This document shows positions 45,265 through 54,415 of a stretch of DNA of 61,175 nucleotides, in pieces. Where the stretch lies: contig JAQXHN010000025.1 in assembly GCA_029007295.1 (NCBI GenBank), positions 1 to 61,175 on the forward strand, given 5' to 3'. Position 1 is the first letter of the stretch. Each line of letters opens with the position of its first letter. The DNA is from Clostridia bacterium (GTDB lineage: Bacteria > Bacillota > Clostridia > Oscillospirales > CAG-272). The position numbers and the translations under genes are program-made. The notes under the pieces are model-generated. The model worked only from the letters and a program-made list of their open reading frames with translations. It was not told the DNA's origin and searched no databases.

Positions 45265-46796
45265 TAACTGTTTGTTGTTTCGGTTGAGTCGTCATCTGAA
45301 GTATACGAGGTTATACCGGAAACAAGATTAATATTATTCTCGTTCAGCGATACGCTGTATTTGTCAATATATTCATTGTAAATATCCTTGATGGCATTTT
45401 CTCTTATTGCTTCATACGCCTCGCTCTTCCACTGAATTTCACCCGAACCGCGATAATAAACAATATAATATCCGTAGCTTGACGGAATAAGCTCCGAATC
45501 TCCGGCTTTTCTTTCCGTATCGGTACACCATGAGGAAAGCTGAGTCTCCATATCCGAAGTTTTTAATCCGTCATATTCAATATTATCTTCGCTGTTATAT
45601 TCTTTTGCAAGCTTATTAAAAGCGTCGAGGCTCTTGTCTGTATTTTCCCATTTTTCCCAAAGCTCCTTCGCTTTTTCGTACGCTTTATCCTGATTATTGT
45701 CAAAATCCTCAATATCTACAAGTATTCTTGAAATATTTGCCGTTTTGTTGTTGTGACGTGTCGGAGCAGTATAAATATAATAAACGGTATATGTGCCCTG
45801 CCCGTTATCGAGCATAGTCATGTCCCCGACCTTTCTGCCCTCTTCGAACGCCCATTTTCCGAAAGCGGTTTTATCGGTATAATTATACTCAACCGTTATT
45901 TTTTTTGAATAATACTGCATTTCTTGTTCTGTAAGAGGTGTTTCGAGAGTATCGTTTATTTCTTTTTCATAATTGTATATCCAAGAAATAAAGGCTTGCT
46001 CGTTACCTGTCGCAAGAAGCTCCTTGGCTTTCTTTTCCGCTTTTTCATAGGCGGCTAATGTTTCCGCTTCGCTTGCGCCGTCCTTGACGTTTGCTTTTAT
46101 TGAATAGCTTCTGAAATCGCAATAGACAAATTCCGACTTGTTTTCCTCATAATATTTATCCATATCCTCGTCGGAAACCTTAATAGAAGCAAGGTCCAGG
46201 TCATACTGATATGTTCCTGTGTAATATAGCTCGAGCGCTCTCCTGACATCCTCTTCGGTAACTGTTGCGCCGAATCGAGATTTGATGAACTCCTCCTTTG
46301 AAATTTCGTAATATTCCGCCGCAGACTTAATTGCTTCTAAATCTTTTTCTACATTTTCCGTAATTTCGGGAGCAGTATTGTTTCCTACATCATAAGCACG
46401 CTCGGCAAAATAAAGGAAATTGACGATATTGGAGGTTGTCATAGCGATAAAGTAGTCAAACCACGTCTTGTTTTCCTCGTACAATTTACACTGTTGCTGC
46501 TTTAAATCCTTTTTCGGATTAAGATTGTAATATTGAAAATATGAATCGTAATACTTTTCTATCGCCTCATAATAGTCAAAACGGTAAAAGTAATTCAGCA
46601 TGTTGTTATCCACTTTATAATGCTCGCTCTCAAACGAAATAACATCGCCGGGAGCATCATTGGCTGAGCCGTCCGGAATACTGCTTTTCTGTGTTTCAGA
46701 TGTATTTGCTTTACCGTCTTCGTTTTTCTTTTCACACGAACAAAAAACACTCAAAAGCATTAACAAACAAAGTATAAGTGCAATTATTCTTTTCAT
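45264..46796 (-). CDS. Extracellular lipoprotein foldase of the PrsA/SurA type
   Basis: A 510-residue lipoprotein. The signal MKRIIALILCLLMLLSVFC leads to a Cys at about 19-21. A helical SurA-N-like region with many Tyr and Glu follows to about residue 300. A parvulin-type (rotamase) region at about 340-460 includes ISRILVDIEDFDNN, FNKLAKEYNSEDN and SSYGYYIVYYRG. It probably assists folding of secreted proteins on the outer face of the membrane. Parvulin catalytic His residues are not clearly conserved, so isomerase activity is uncertain. Single gene with a convergent terminator. Confidence 0.82.
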   Translation of the reverse strand: MKRIIALILCLLMLLSVFCSCEKKNEDGKANTSETQKSSIPDGSANDAPGDVISFESEHYKVDNNMLNYFYRFDYYEAIEKYYDSYFQYYNLNPKKDLKQQQCKLYEENKTWFDYFIAMTTSNIVNFLYFAERAYDVGNNTAPEITENVEKDLEAIKSAAEYYEISKEEFIKSRFGATVTEEDVRRALELYYTGTYQYDLDLASIKVSDEDMDKYYEENKSEFVYCDFRSYSIKANVKDGASEAETLAAYEKAEKKAKELLATGNEQAFISWIYNYEKEINDTLETPLTEQEMQYYSKKITVEYNYTDKTAFGKWAFEEGRKVGDMTMLDNGQGTYTVYYIYTAPTRHNNKTANISRILVDIEDFDNNQDKAYEKAKELWEKWENTDKSLDAFNKLAKEYNSEDNIEYDGLKTSDMETQLSSWCTDTERKAGDSELIPSSYGYYIVYYRGSGEIQWKSEAYEAIRENAIKDIYNEYIDKYSVSLNENNINLVSGITSYTSDDDSTETTNS

Positions 46797-46890
46797 AATA
46801 TCAGCCTTTCTTTCCGGGGATCATCATAAATATTATAATTGCATACGCTCTAAATGTCAAGTGAATGTTACCTTTTAATAATTATTTCTC

Positions 46891-46919
46891 TTGATTTTCG
46901 GATACCGTTATGGTATATT
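46891..46919 (+). promoter_or_regulatory. fumC promoter
   Basis: TTGATT at 46891-46896 and TATATT at 46914-46919, spacing 17 nt. Confidence 0.6.
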
Positions 46920-46948
46920 ATTACTATCAAACCAAAGGATAATGTTTT

Positions 46949-48304
46949 ATGAAAGCTATAAAAAGAACCGAACGTGATTCACACGGCGAAATAGAGGTAG
47001 ACGCAAACCGTCTCTGGGGCGCGCAAACCGAGCGTTCAAGGCGGAATTTTAAAATTTCCTATATGAAAATGCCAAGCGAAATTATATCCGCGCTGACTTA
47101 TATAAAAAAGGCATGCGCAATAGCAAACTGTAAGCTCGGCAAGTTGTCAAAAGAAAAAGCGGAGGCTGTCATCAGCGCATGCGAAGATATTATCCAAGAT
47201 AAATATCCTGATGAATTTCCCCTATCTGTATGGCAAACAGGCTCAGGAACTCAGACTAATATGAATGTGAATGAAGTTATCGCACATATCGGCGCCAAAG
47301 AAAAGCTCCATCCGAACGACGACGTAAACATGTCGCAAAGCTCCAACGATACCTTTCCCAGCGCTATATGTATTTCGGGCGTTATTGCCGTAAAAAAAGT
47401 AATGGAAGCATGCAATGCGCTTGAAGCTTCGCTTAATAAATTAGCCGAAAAATCAAAGGGGATTATCAAGATAGGCAGAACGCATTATCAGGATGCAGTT
47501 CCTCTTTATTTTTCCGATGAAATCAGCGCCTGGAGATATGATATCTTAAAGCCGGTATCAATGCTTGAGGATGCAATTTCTCATCTTTCGTATTTGGCAA
47601 TAGGCGGCACTGCCGTCGGAAGCGGTCTGAATGCGCCTCATAATTTTGATAAAGAGGTCTGCCGAGTGCTTTCCGAAGAATTAGGCCATTCGTTTTTACC
47701 GGATGAAAATAAATTTCACGCTCTTTCAAGTAAGGACGCAGTTGTTTTTGCACACGGCGCACTAAAGGCTCTTGCCGCAAATCTGTTTAAGATAGCAACC
47801 GATATACGTTTTCTTTCTTCGGGTCCCCGCTGCGGAATAGGCGAGCTGTCAATTCCCGAAAACGAACCCGGAAGCTCGATAATGCCGGGAAAGGTTAATC
47901 CGACTCAGTGCGAGGCGCTTTCAATGATTTGCGTTCAGGTAATGGGAAACGATACGGCAATAGGAATCGCCGCTTCTCAGGGACATCTTGAATTGAATGT
48001 CTTTATGCCTTTAATTGCATATAATTTTCTTCAATCCTGTAATTTACTTTGTGATTCGATAAAATCCTTTACGGAAAAATGCGTCGACGGCATTCGTATA
48101 AACCGTGAAAGGGTTCAGTCAAATCTTGATAACAGCTTAATGCTTGTTACTGCATTGAAGGAGGTTATCGGATACGAAAAAGCTGCCGAAATCGCACACC
48201 ACGCTCATAGGAACGGAATAACGCTGCGGGAATCAGCCCTACAACTCGGTCTTTGCGACGCCCAAACCTTTGATAAGTACGTTCGTGCAGATAAAATGGT
48301 ATAA
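46949..48304 (+). CDS. fumC: Class II fumarate hydratase
   Basis: A 451-residue fumarase/aspartase superfamily enzyme. SGTQTNMNVNEV is near residue 97, SQSSNDTFPSA near 130, KIGRTHYQDAVP near 175, and the catalytic-loop signature GSSIMPGKVNPTQ near 308. These fit class II fumarase (fumarate to malate), with no Fe-S cluster; aspartase is less likely from the GTQTNMN and signature forms, but not excluded. Class II enzymes tolerate oxygen, unusual but not rare in anaerobes that also have a class I enzyme. It is a single gene with its own promoter and terminator; no other cycle enzymes adjoin it. Confidence 0.92.
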   Translation: MKAIKRTERDSHGEIEVDANRLWGAQTERSRRNFKISYMKMPSEIISALTYIKKACAIANCKLGKLSKEKAEAVISACEDIIQDKYPDEFPLSVWQTGSGTQTNMNVNEVIAHIGAKEKLHPNDDVNMSQSSNDTFPSAICISGVIAVKKVMEACNALEASLNKLAEKSKGIIKIGRTHYQDAVPLYFSDEISAWRYDILKPVSMLEDAISHLSYLAIGGTAVGSGLNAPHNFDKEVCRVLSEELGHSFLPDENKFHALSSKDAVVFAHGALKALAANLFKIATDIRFLSSGPRCGIGELSIPENEPGSSIMPGKVNPTQCEALSMICVQVMGNDTAIGIAASQGHLELNVFMPLIAYNFLQSCNLLCDSIKSFTEKCVDGIRINRERVQSNLDNSLMLVTALKEVIGYEKAAEIAHHAHRNGITLRESALQLGLCDAQTFDKYVRADKMV

Positions 48305-48311
48305 ATAATAT

Positions 48312-48348
48312 CGGCTGTTTACATAACGGTAAACAGCCGAGTCTTTTT
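48312..48348 (+). terminator. fumC terminator
   Basis: Stem CGGCTGTTTAC/GTAAACAGCCG followed by GTCTTTTT. Confidence 0.85.
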
Positions 48349-48349
48349 A

Positions 48350-48991
48350 TCATTTTTCAACTATCAGCAGCTTTTCAATATTTTTTCTTCTTAACGCCGA
48401 AGATATTAACGGAAAAAGCTTTTCATATGCCTTATTATTGTACGCCAGCGAACCGAAAGTGAAGTGCTTTGCGGAACCGAACAAAATTAAATATCTGTCC
48501 TCATCGGTTAGCTTTCCGAGCAGATCCTGAATAAGATAACAATCGTTTTCGGATATCTTAAGCGTTCCGTAATCCTTTTTAAGATAGTCGCAGAAGAGTG
48601 CGTTTAAATAAACAAACGTAAAGAAATTAAATACTGTTCTCTCTTCGTCATAATTTTTATTTTTACATGCCGCAGTATACAGTTTCAAGATGTCTTCCCT
48701 GTCAAATTCAGAGCAAAAAACATTTTCATAAAGAAGATTCAGCATATAGGCCTTCAGTCCCATTACGCCGTGTACCATTGACGATTCACAAAGGGGATAA
48801 TCCATAGCTGCAACAAGGCTTTCGTTGTTTTCACATTTCTTAATCGACGCCATTAAGGTCTGGTCTAAGGTCGTATTATATGCAATATTTGAAATGGGTA
48901 ATCTTGTACGCTTTAACTTAACAAGCATACTCGTCAGCTCTAACAGGTGCATTTTTAACGTCTTATTTTTCGGAATATTTGCGTCCGCCAT
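48350..48991 (-). CDS. Helical protein of unknown function
   Basis: A 213-residue protein with no signal peptide. It is predicted mostly helical (LLELTSMLVKLKRTRLPIS, FNFFTFVYLNALFCDYLKK, DCYLIQDLLGKLTDEDRYLILFG) and ends in a basic EKLFPLISSALRRKNIEKLL segment. I recognise no motif. It is transcribed away from the thrS leader and ends at a terminator shared with fumC. Normal codon use and length support a real gene. Confidence 0.65.
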   Translation of the reverse strand: MADANIPKNKTLKMHLLELTSMLVKLKRTRLPISNIAYNTTLDQTLMASIKKCENNESLVAAMDYPLCESSMVHGVMGLKAYMLNLLYENVFCSEFDREDILKLYTAACKNKNYDEERTVFNFFTFVYLNALFCDYLKKDYGTLKISENDCYLIQDLLGKLTDEDRYLILFGSAKHFTFGSLAYNNKAYEKLFPLISSALRRKNIEKLLIVEK

Positions 48992-49024
48992 TGTGTGTGT
49001 TTTCTCCGTTAATAAAATTCACTA

Positions 49025-49053
49025 TTGACAATATGGAAACTTTGTGATATAAT
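49025..49053 (+). promoter_or_regulatory. thrS leader promoter
   Basis: Perfect TTGACA (49025-49030) and TATAAT (49048-49053), spacing 17 nt. It implies a leader of about 370 nt. Confidence 0.85.
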
Positions 49054-49164
49054 GCGACACAGTTAGATATTGTCGGAATTATTACAAAAAATATTCCTTG
49101 CAGTCATACAATTAATTATATCATAAAACGGATTTGTTGTCAACCACAATAGATTCAATTATTC

Positions 49165-49400
49165 AGTTATTTGATATTATTCGGCGAGAACAGCTCTGTT
49201 TCGATAAAACAATTAAGAGAACGGTGCCGGCTGTGCCGTGCTGTAAGCACCCGTTGTTTTAGAAATAAGATACCGCCTCGCTTTTAAATAAAATTTAAAT
49301 AGAAATGAGTTAAAGCTCGGGTGGAACCGTGCGGAAAATAGTTTATTCCTCACCCCGAACAAGCATTTTTGCTTTTTCGGACGGTGAGTTTTTTTATTAA
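49165..49400 (+). promoter_or_regulatory. T-box riboswitch (threonine) before thrS
   Basis: Stem I begins at GCGAG near 49177 and closes with CTCGC near 49277. In its 3' internal loop lies ACC (49272-49274), a Thr codon followed by G, the expected specifier. The T-box core CGGGTGGAACCGTGCGG lies at 49318-49334. A terminator follows: CTCACC (49349-49354) pairs with GGTGAG (49383-49388) ahead of seven T. Uncharged tRNA-Thr should bind and favour readthrough into thrS. Confidence 0.92.
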
Positions 49401-49428
49401 AAATAAATATTACATATAGGAGATTTTT

Positions 49429-51303
49429 ATGAAATCAGTTTATGAAATCTTAAAGGAACGTGAGCAAATATCGAGAGATACTCTCGCCGCTGTTATTGAC
49501 AAAGAGACTTATGAGCTTTCATGCGAGGTTGATGAGAATTCCGAAATTACCCCCCTTACCTTTGACGACGCCGAAGGAAAAAAGGTATTTTGGCATACCT
49601 CGTCGCACATATTGGCGCAGGCCGTCAAGCGTTTGTACCCGGACGCACATCTTTCGATAGGACCTGCTATTGACAACGGCTTCTATTATGATATTGACTG
49701 CTCTACCGCTTTTACTCCCGAAATTCTCGATTCTCTCGAGAAAGAGATGAAAAAAATCGTAAAGGAAAATATCAAGCTTGAAAGATATACTCTGCCGAGA
49801 AACGAAGCAATTGCCTTTATGAAAGAAAAAAATGAGCCGTACAAGGTTGAGCTTATCGAAGATTTACCGGAAGACGCCGAGATATCCTTCTATCGTCAAG
49901 GTGAATTTACCGACCTTTGCGCCGGTCCTCATCTTTATTCAACATCCTCAGTTAAGGCGTTCAAATTAACCGCCATAGCAGGTGCTTACTGGAGAGGCGA
50001 CGAAAAAAACAAGATGCTTCAGAGAATTTACGGTATCTCGTTTCCCAAAAAAGAGCAGCTTGAAGAATATTTAGAGAGAATGGAGGAGGCAAAGAAAAGA
50101 GATCACAGAAAGCTCGGCAAAGAGTTGGGATTATTCACCATTATGGACGAGGGTCCGGGATTTCCGTTCTTTTTGCCTGCAGGAATGACGTTAAAGAACA
50201 CGCTTATCGACTATTGGCGTGAAATTCACCGCAAGGCAGGTTACGTCGAAATTTCAACTCCGATAATGTTAAACCGCACCCTTTGGGAAACCTCCGGACA
50301 CTGGGATCACTACAAGGATAATATGTACACGACGGTTATAGACGAGGAGGATTTTGCAATTAAGCCGATGAACTGCCCGGGCGGATTGCTCGTTTATAAG
50401 TCACAGCCCCATTCCTACCGCGACCTTCCCATTAGAATGGGCGAGCTCGGCCTTGTTCACCGCCACGAGAAATCAGGCGCCTTACACGGTCTTATGCGTG
50501 TTCGCTGTTTTACACAGGACGACGCACACATTTTTATGACTCCCGAACAGATTACAGAAGAAATCAAGGGCGTTGTTAAGCTTATTGACTCCACCTATTC
50601 CCTTTTCGGATTTAAATATTTCGTCGAGCTTTCAACCCGTCCGGAAAATTCCATGGGCTCCGATGAAGATTGGGAAAATGCCACAAACGGTCTTCGTGCG
50701 GCACTGGAGGAGCTTGGACTTAACTACATCGTAAATGAAGGCGACGGCGCATTCTACGGTCCGAAAATTGACTTCCACCTCGAAGATTCTATCGGCAGAA
50801 CATGGCAGTGCGGTACTATCCAGCTCGACTTCCAGTTGCCTTCACGCTTCGAGGCCGAGTATGTCGGAGCTGACGACAAGCGTCACCGTCCTATCATGAT
50901 TCACCGTGTTGTATTCGGCTCAATAGAAAGATTTATAGGTATTCTTATTGAGCATTTTGCCGGCAAATTCCCGACATGGCTTGCTCCTACGCAGGTTATT
51001 TTACTGCCTATCGCAGACAGACATAACGACTACTGCAAGAATTTAGTCGATAAATTTGAAAATGCCGGTATCCGTTGTGAAATGGATACGAGAACCGAAA
51101 AAACAGGATATAAGATCCGTGAGGCGCAGCTCCGCAAAATTCCATACATGCTTGTTATAGGCGATAACGAGCTTGAATCGGGAACAATTTCCGTTCGCTC
51201 AAGAGACGATGGAGATTTGGGTACAAAGAATACAGATGAATTCGTTTCCTATGTCACAAACGAAATTAAAGAAAGAAAGACAACAGTTCCCGAAAAAGCT
51301 TAA
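49429..51303 (+). CDS. thrS: Threonyl-tRNA synthetase
   Basis: A 624-residue class II synthetase. The N-terminal TGS-like part is short and reduced. The editing domain carries HTSSHILAQAV near residue 56 and the CAGPHL segment near 163. The catalytic core carries motif 1 (GYVEISTPIML near 284), the zinc-binding NCPGG near 316, motif 2 (RMGELGLVHRHEKSGALHGLMRVR near 340) and motif 3 (PIMIHRVVFGSIERF near 490). A C-terminal anticodon-binding domain follows. Expression is controlled by the Thr T-box upstream. Ribosome binding site AGGAG lies 8 nt upstream. Confidence 0.97.
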   Translation: MKSVYEILKEREQISRDTLAAVIDKETYELSCEVDENSEITPLTFDDAEGKKVFWHTSSHILAQAVKRLYPDAHLSIGPAIDNGFYYDIDCSTAFTPEILDSLEKEMKKIVKENIKLERYTLPRNEAIAFMKEKNEPYKVELIEDLPEDAEISFYRQGEFTDLCAGPHLYSTSSVKAFKLTAIAGAYWRGDEKNKMLQRIYGISFPKKEQLEEYLERMEEAKKRDHRKLGKELGLFTIMDEGPGFPFFLPAGMTLKNTLIDYWREIHRKAGYVEISTPIMLNRTLWETSGHWDHYKDNMYTTVIDEEDFAIKPMNCPGGLLVYKSQPHSYRDLPIRMGELGLVHRHEKSGALHGLMRVRCFTQDDAHIFMTPEQITEEIKGVVKLIDSTYSLFGFKYFVELSTRPENSMGSDEDWENATNGLRAALEELGLNYIVNEGDGAFYGPKIDFHLEDSIGRTWQCGTIQLDFQLPSRFEAEYVGADDKRHRPIMIHRVVFGSIERFIGILIEHFAGKFPTWLAPTQVILLPIADRHNDYCKNLVDKFENAGIRCEMDTRTEKTGYKIREAQLRKIPYMLVIGDNELESGTISVRSRDDGDLGTKNTDEFVSYVTNEIKERKTTVPEKA

Positions 51304-51336
51304 TTTATTACAATGTACGGTAAACAGGAGATTATC

Positions 51337-52779
51337 ATGATTAGATTTAACAAAGATGAATTAAGAGACAAAATTTACGCTTGCTGGGTTGGTAAAAATA
51401 TCGGCGGAACAATGGGCGGTCCTTACGAATGGTCAAAGGATATTCTTGATATCAAGGGCTTTTCCACCCCGGAGGGCGAAGCGCTTCCAAACGATGACCT
51501 TGATCTTCAGATTATTTGGCTGAAGATTTTGGAGGAGCGAGGTCCCCGTGCAGTAACAGGTCAAATTTTAGGTGAATATTGGCTCAACTTTATTCCCCCT
51601 ACGTGGAATGAATACGGAATAGGCAAATCCAATCTTATGATGGGACTTTTGCCTCCGCTTTCCGGAGAATATAAAAACTATTGGAAGAATTCAAACGGCG
51701 CATGGATCCGCTCCGAAATTTGGGCATGCTGTGCTCCGGGTTGTCCTGACATTGCGCTAAAATACGCAGTTGAAGACGCAATGGTAGACCACGGTATGTC
51801 CGAAGGTACATATGCCGAAATGTTCACCGCGTCTATTCAGTCGGCAGCGTTTGTTTGCAATGACATTCAAAAGCTTATTAAAATCGGGCTTTCAAAAATT
51901 CCGGAAAATTGCCGAGTTGCAAAGAGCGTTAATACCGTTATCGATTGCCATGCAAAGGGCGTTGACTGGAAGGAATGCAGACAAATCCTCGTTAAGGAAA
52001 ATGAAGATCTCGGAATGTTCCAAGCTCCTCAGAATATTGCATTTACCGTTCTCGGTCTCCTTTACGGAAACTGCGACTTTAAAAAATCAATGATTTTAGC
52101 CATAAACTGCGGCGACGATACAGACTGTACCGGAGCCACCTGCGGTGCGCTGCTGGGAATTATGGGCGGTATGAAGGCAATTCCCGAAGACTGGAGAAAA
52201 TACATCGGAGATAAAATTATAACAGTTGCAATCAATCGAGGCGATATTTGGGGCTGTCCTCAAACCTGTACGGAGTTAACCGACCGCATTCTTGCCGTTG
52301 CGCCTCAGGTGCTTTATGCAAATAATGCAAACGCCTTCATTTGCGATAATCAGCCTTCCGATATTTCCGAAGCCTGCTTTGACACAATGTGCAGCAGAGA
52401 TGCGGCAAAGCGTCTATACAGCCGTCCGGCATGGTCTTACGAAACGGACTTTATCCTCGGTAAAGCGACCGTAATATTTGACGGCGAACCTGTAATTAAG
52501 GCAAACGGACAGCTAAATTTTAAGCTCTCTGTTATCAGCACAATGCCGGATCCCAGAAATATGACCTTTAAATGGCATTTGCCCGATGGCTGGAGCGTTG
52601 AAGGTCCCGGTTCCGTATATCTTCGCCACTGGTATAATCAGCCTCAAGACCTGCCTACCGTTGCTGAATTTACAATTACTGCAAACGAAAAGGTAGAGCC
52701 TTTTAACCGAGTTTTAGTTGAAATTGCCGCACCCGGAAGACCTACCGTCGGATTTGTTCCGGTAACTATTATCGGTTAA
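51337..52779 (+). CDS. ADP-ribosylglycohydrolase family protein
   Basis: A protein of about 480 residues. The ADP-ribosylglycohydrolase fold is shown by the N-terminal metal motif PNDDLDLQ near residue 50 and the C-terminal metal motif NCGDDTDCTGATCGALLG near 255-272, matching the paired Asp clusters that bind two Mg. The first 340 residues are the enzyme; the last 130 residues are beta-rich and may bind substrate. It may remove ADP-ribose from proteins or small molecules. The start at 51337 follows CAGGAG; the reading frame could extend to 51313 but lacks a ribosome binding site there. It is 33 nt after thrS and probably in its transcript. Confidence 0.87.
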   Translation: MIRFNKDELRDKIYACWVGKNIGGTMGGPYEWSKDILDIKGFSTPEGEALPNDDLDLQIIWLKILEERGPRAVTGQILGEYWLNFIPPTWNEYGIGKSNLMMGLLPPLSGEYKNYWKNSNGAWIRSEIWACCAPGCPDIALKYAVEDAMVDHGMSEGTYAEMFTASIQSAAFVCNDIQKLIKIGLSKIPENCRVAKSVNTVIDCHAKGVDWKECRQILVKENEDLGMFQAPQNIAFTVLGLLYGNCDFKKSMILAINCGDDTDCTGATCGALLGIMGGMKAIPEDWRKYIGDKIITVAINRGDIWGCPQTCTELTDRILAVAPQVLYANNANAFICDNQPSDISEACFDTMCSRDAAKRLYSRPAWSYETDFILGKATVIFDGEPVIKANGQLNFKLSVISTMPDPRNMTFKWHLPDGWSVEGPGSVYLRHWYNQPQDLPTVAEFTITANEKVEPFNRVLVEIAAPGRPTVGFVPVTIIG

Positions 52780-52799
52780 TACTTTTTATAAATTGAAAC

Positions 52800-52825
52800 G
52801 GCTGTCGCATTATTCTGCGACAGCC
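52800..52825 (+). terminator. Terminator after the ADP-ribosylglycohydrolase gene
   Basis: A 10-bp perfect stem GGCTGTCGCA/TGCGACAGCC; T-rich sequence follows after a few bases. Confidence 0.7.
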
Positions 52826-52897
52826 ATTTGATTTTTACCGACTATTCTTAAAATATCCGAAGAATTATTTGCGCATTTGGTATGTCTGATTATGATT

Positions 52898-53626
52898 TTA
52901 AATAACCATACCGCCGTTAACCGAAATAACCTCGCCTGTTATAAACGACGCTTTTTCGCCGGCAAGAAAATAAACTGCATTTGCGATATCCTGCGCCGTA
53001 CCTATTCTTGACAGAGGCGTTTCATTACAAATTTCCTTAATCGCCGATTCGTCAAGCGTCGCATTCATATCTGTATTAACCGCACCCGGCGCAACGCAGT
53101 TAACACGTATACCCGATAGACCGACTTCCTTTGCAAGAGCCTTGGTCAGCCCTATTATTCCCGCCTTGGAAGCACTGTAGTGAACCTCGCACGACGCTCC
53201 GGTTTGTCCCCACATAGAGGAAATATTAATAATTGAGCCGCTCTTTTGACTAATCATTGAAGGCAATACTTCTCTCGTAACATAAAATGTACCGCCGAGA
53301 TTTGTATTTATTATTCTCTGCCAATCGTCGTTTGTAATTTCGGTGAAAAGTGAAAATTGAGCGACGCCGGCATTATTGACAAGAATATCAAAGCCGCCGA
53401 GGTGTTCCTTTGCTTCTTTTACGCCGAAGTAAACGCTTTCCGGGTCTGATATATCGCATTTTACGGCATGGGCTCCTGTTTCGGAGCAAACCCTATTCGC
53501 CATGTCGGTATTTTCACGATAAAAAAAGACGACGTCACAGTTTTTTTTCGTAAAAAGGGAGACACACGCTCTTCCTATACCACGTGAGCCTCCCGTTATA
53601 AGTACTTTTTTTCTTTTTACGTTCAT
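52898..53626 (-). CDS. ymfI: SDR reductase, likely EF-P 5-aminopentanone reductase (YmfI-like)
   Basis: A 242-residue classical SDR. TGGSRGIG is near residue 11, NNAG near 86, and SSMWGQTGASCEVHYSASKAG near 137 carries catalytic Ser, Tyr and Lys. The W-G-Q-x-G-A-S-C-E-V-x-Y-S-A pattern matches Bacillus YmfI, which reduces 5-aminopentanone to 5-aminopentanol on translation factor EF-P. A FabG-type 3-ketoacyl reductase is the alternative. The gene follows divIC after 1 nt and is the last member of the yabP-yabQ-divIC block. Confidence 0.8.
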   Translation of the reverse strand: MNVKRKKVLITGGSRGIGRACVSLFTKKNCDVVFFYRENTDMANRVCSETGAHAVKCDISDPESVYFGVKEAKEHLGGFDILVNNAGVAQFSLFTEITNDDWQRIINTNLGGTFYVTREVLPSMISQKSGSIINISSMWGQTGASCEVHYSASKAGIIGLTKALAKEVGLSGIRVNCVAPGAVNTDMNATLDESAIKEICNETPLSRIGTAQDIANAVYFLAGEKASFITGEVISVNGGMVI

Positions 53627-53627
53627 A

Positions 53628-53900
53628 CTAATTTAAATCGTTATAATAAATAATTTCATCCGGAAGGTGATAGCCGAGCTTTTCCCTGGCCAATTTGATA
53701 ACATATTCATCATCAAACGGTTCGTCAATTTTCGATTTCAGCTCTTCTATTTCGTTTTTGTAATTTAAAACCGAGCTTTCGAGTTCTTTTCTCGTTTCGT
53801 TCAAATTGTTGAACTGAATTTGAAGCTTGATTATCGTAAACAGAGAAACGAGGATTATTATTATAAGAGCTATGCGGACAAATAGGTTTGTTCTTGTCAA
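53628..53900 (-). CDS. divIC: Septum formation initiator DivIC/FtsL-like
   Basis: A 90-residue bitopic membrane protein. A transmembrane helix (LFVRIALIIIILVSLFTII, residues about 6-24) is followed by a coiled coil (about 28-60) and the conserved C-terminal YVIKLAREKLGYHLPDEIIYYN. It acts in the divisome through FtsL and FtsB-like partners. Its start is TTG at 53900, with AAGGAAG about 6 nt upstream. The upstream yabQ reading frame overlaps it by 176 nt out of phase, which is unusual (see findings). Order with yabQ is as in Bacillus. Confidence 0.88.
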   Translation of the reverse strand: MTRTNLFVRIALIIIILVSLFTIIKLQIQFNNLNETRKELESSVLNYKNEIEELKSKIDEPFDDEYVIKLAREKLGYHLPDEIIYYNDLN

Positions 53901-54414
53901 TATAGCACTTCCTTCCGTTTTTTCTTTCTTTTTTCTTATCCGTAATGTGTAATTTTATCTTGGATATTATCGGTAAAAACAGCTTTCTCCTGATTAGCAG
54001 ACACAGTTTTTTTATCAATCTAATAACAGGCAGGACGGTAAATGAAAATATCGTATAAAAAATACGGTATATAATGTCTATTATTTTTTCAGACAGCTTA
54101 ATTATCAGCTTTCCAACCGTCAAACGGTATGCAAAAAATCCGGCAGCAGCTCCTATAAGAGAAATAATCCGGAATCTGCCGTCATTAGCCCAATAAGAAA
54201 AAATGCAATACGAAACCGAAAATACCGAAAAATATACTATATCCGTTATAAAACAGATAATAAAATCGGCCTTTCTTGCTATTTTTCCCTTCATTGTTTT
54301 TGTTTTCAGCGCTATTCTTAATATTCGAAAGCAGTCAAAGAAAGCCGAGAGAATTGCACCGAAAATTACAGACTGTGAAAAAAATAATAATATATCAGCC
54401 GAGGACTGCCACAA
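53725..54414 (-). CDS. yabQ: Spore cortex protein YabQ (extended reading frame)
   Basis: A 229-residue reading frame. Residues 1-140 are a polytopic membrane part typical of YabQ (SADILLFFSQSVIFGAILSAFFDCFRILRI, then FIICFITDIVYFSVFSVSYCIF). A basic segment follows, KKKERKNGRK near residue 165. The last 60 residues lie out of phase inside divIC and look non-native. A 1-base insertion in the A run near 53915-53925 would end the protein at about 172 residues, with its stop overlapping the divIC TTG. YabQ is needed for cortex formation. The start is TTG at 54414, just behind the yabP stop. Confidence 0.75.
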   Translation of the reverse strand: MWQSSADILLFFSQSVIFGAILSAFFDCFRILRIALKTKTMKGKIARKADFIICFITDIVYFSVFSVSYCIFSYWANDGRFRIISLIGAAAGFFAYRLTVGKLIIKLSEKIIDIIYRIFYTIFSFTVLPVIRLIKKLCLLIRRKLFLPIISKIKLHITDKKKERKNGRKCYIDKNKPICPHSSYNNNPRFSVYDNQASNSVQQFERNEKRTRKLGFKLQKRNRRAEIEN

Positions 54415-54415
54415 T

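Noticed and set aside
53628-54414. A YabQ-DivIC fusion protein
   Set aside because: Fusing them needs a 1-base loss in the A tract, and divIC has its own start and ribosome binding site. The opposite change gives the usual compact junction.
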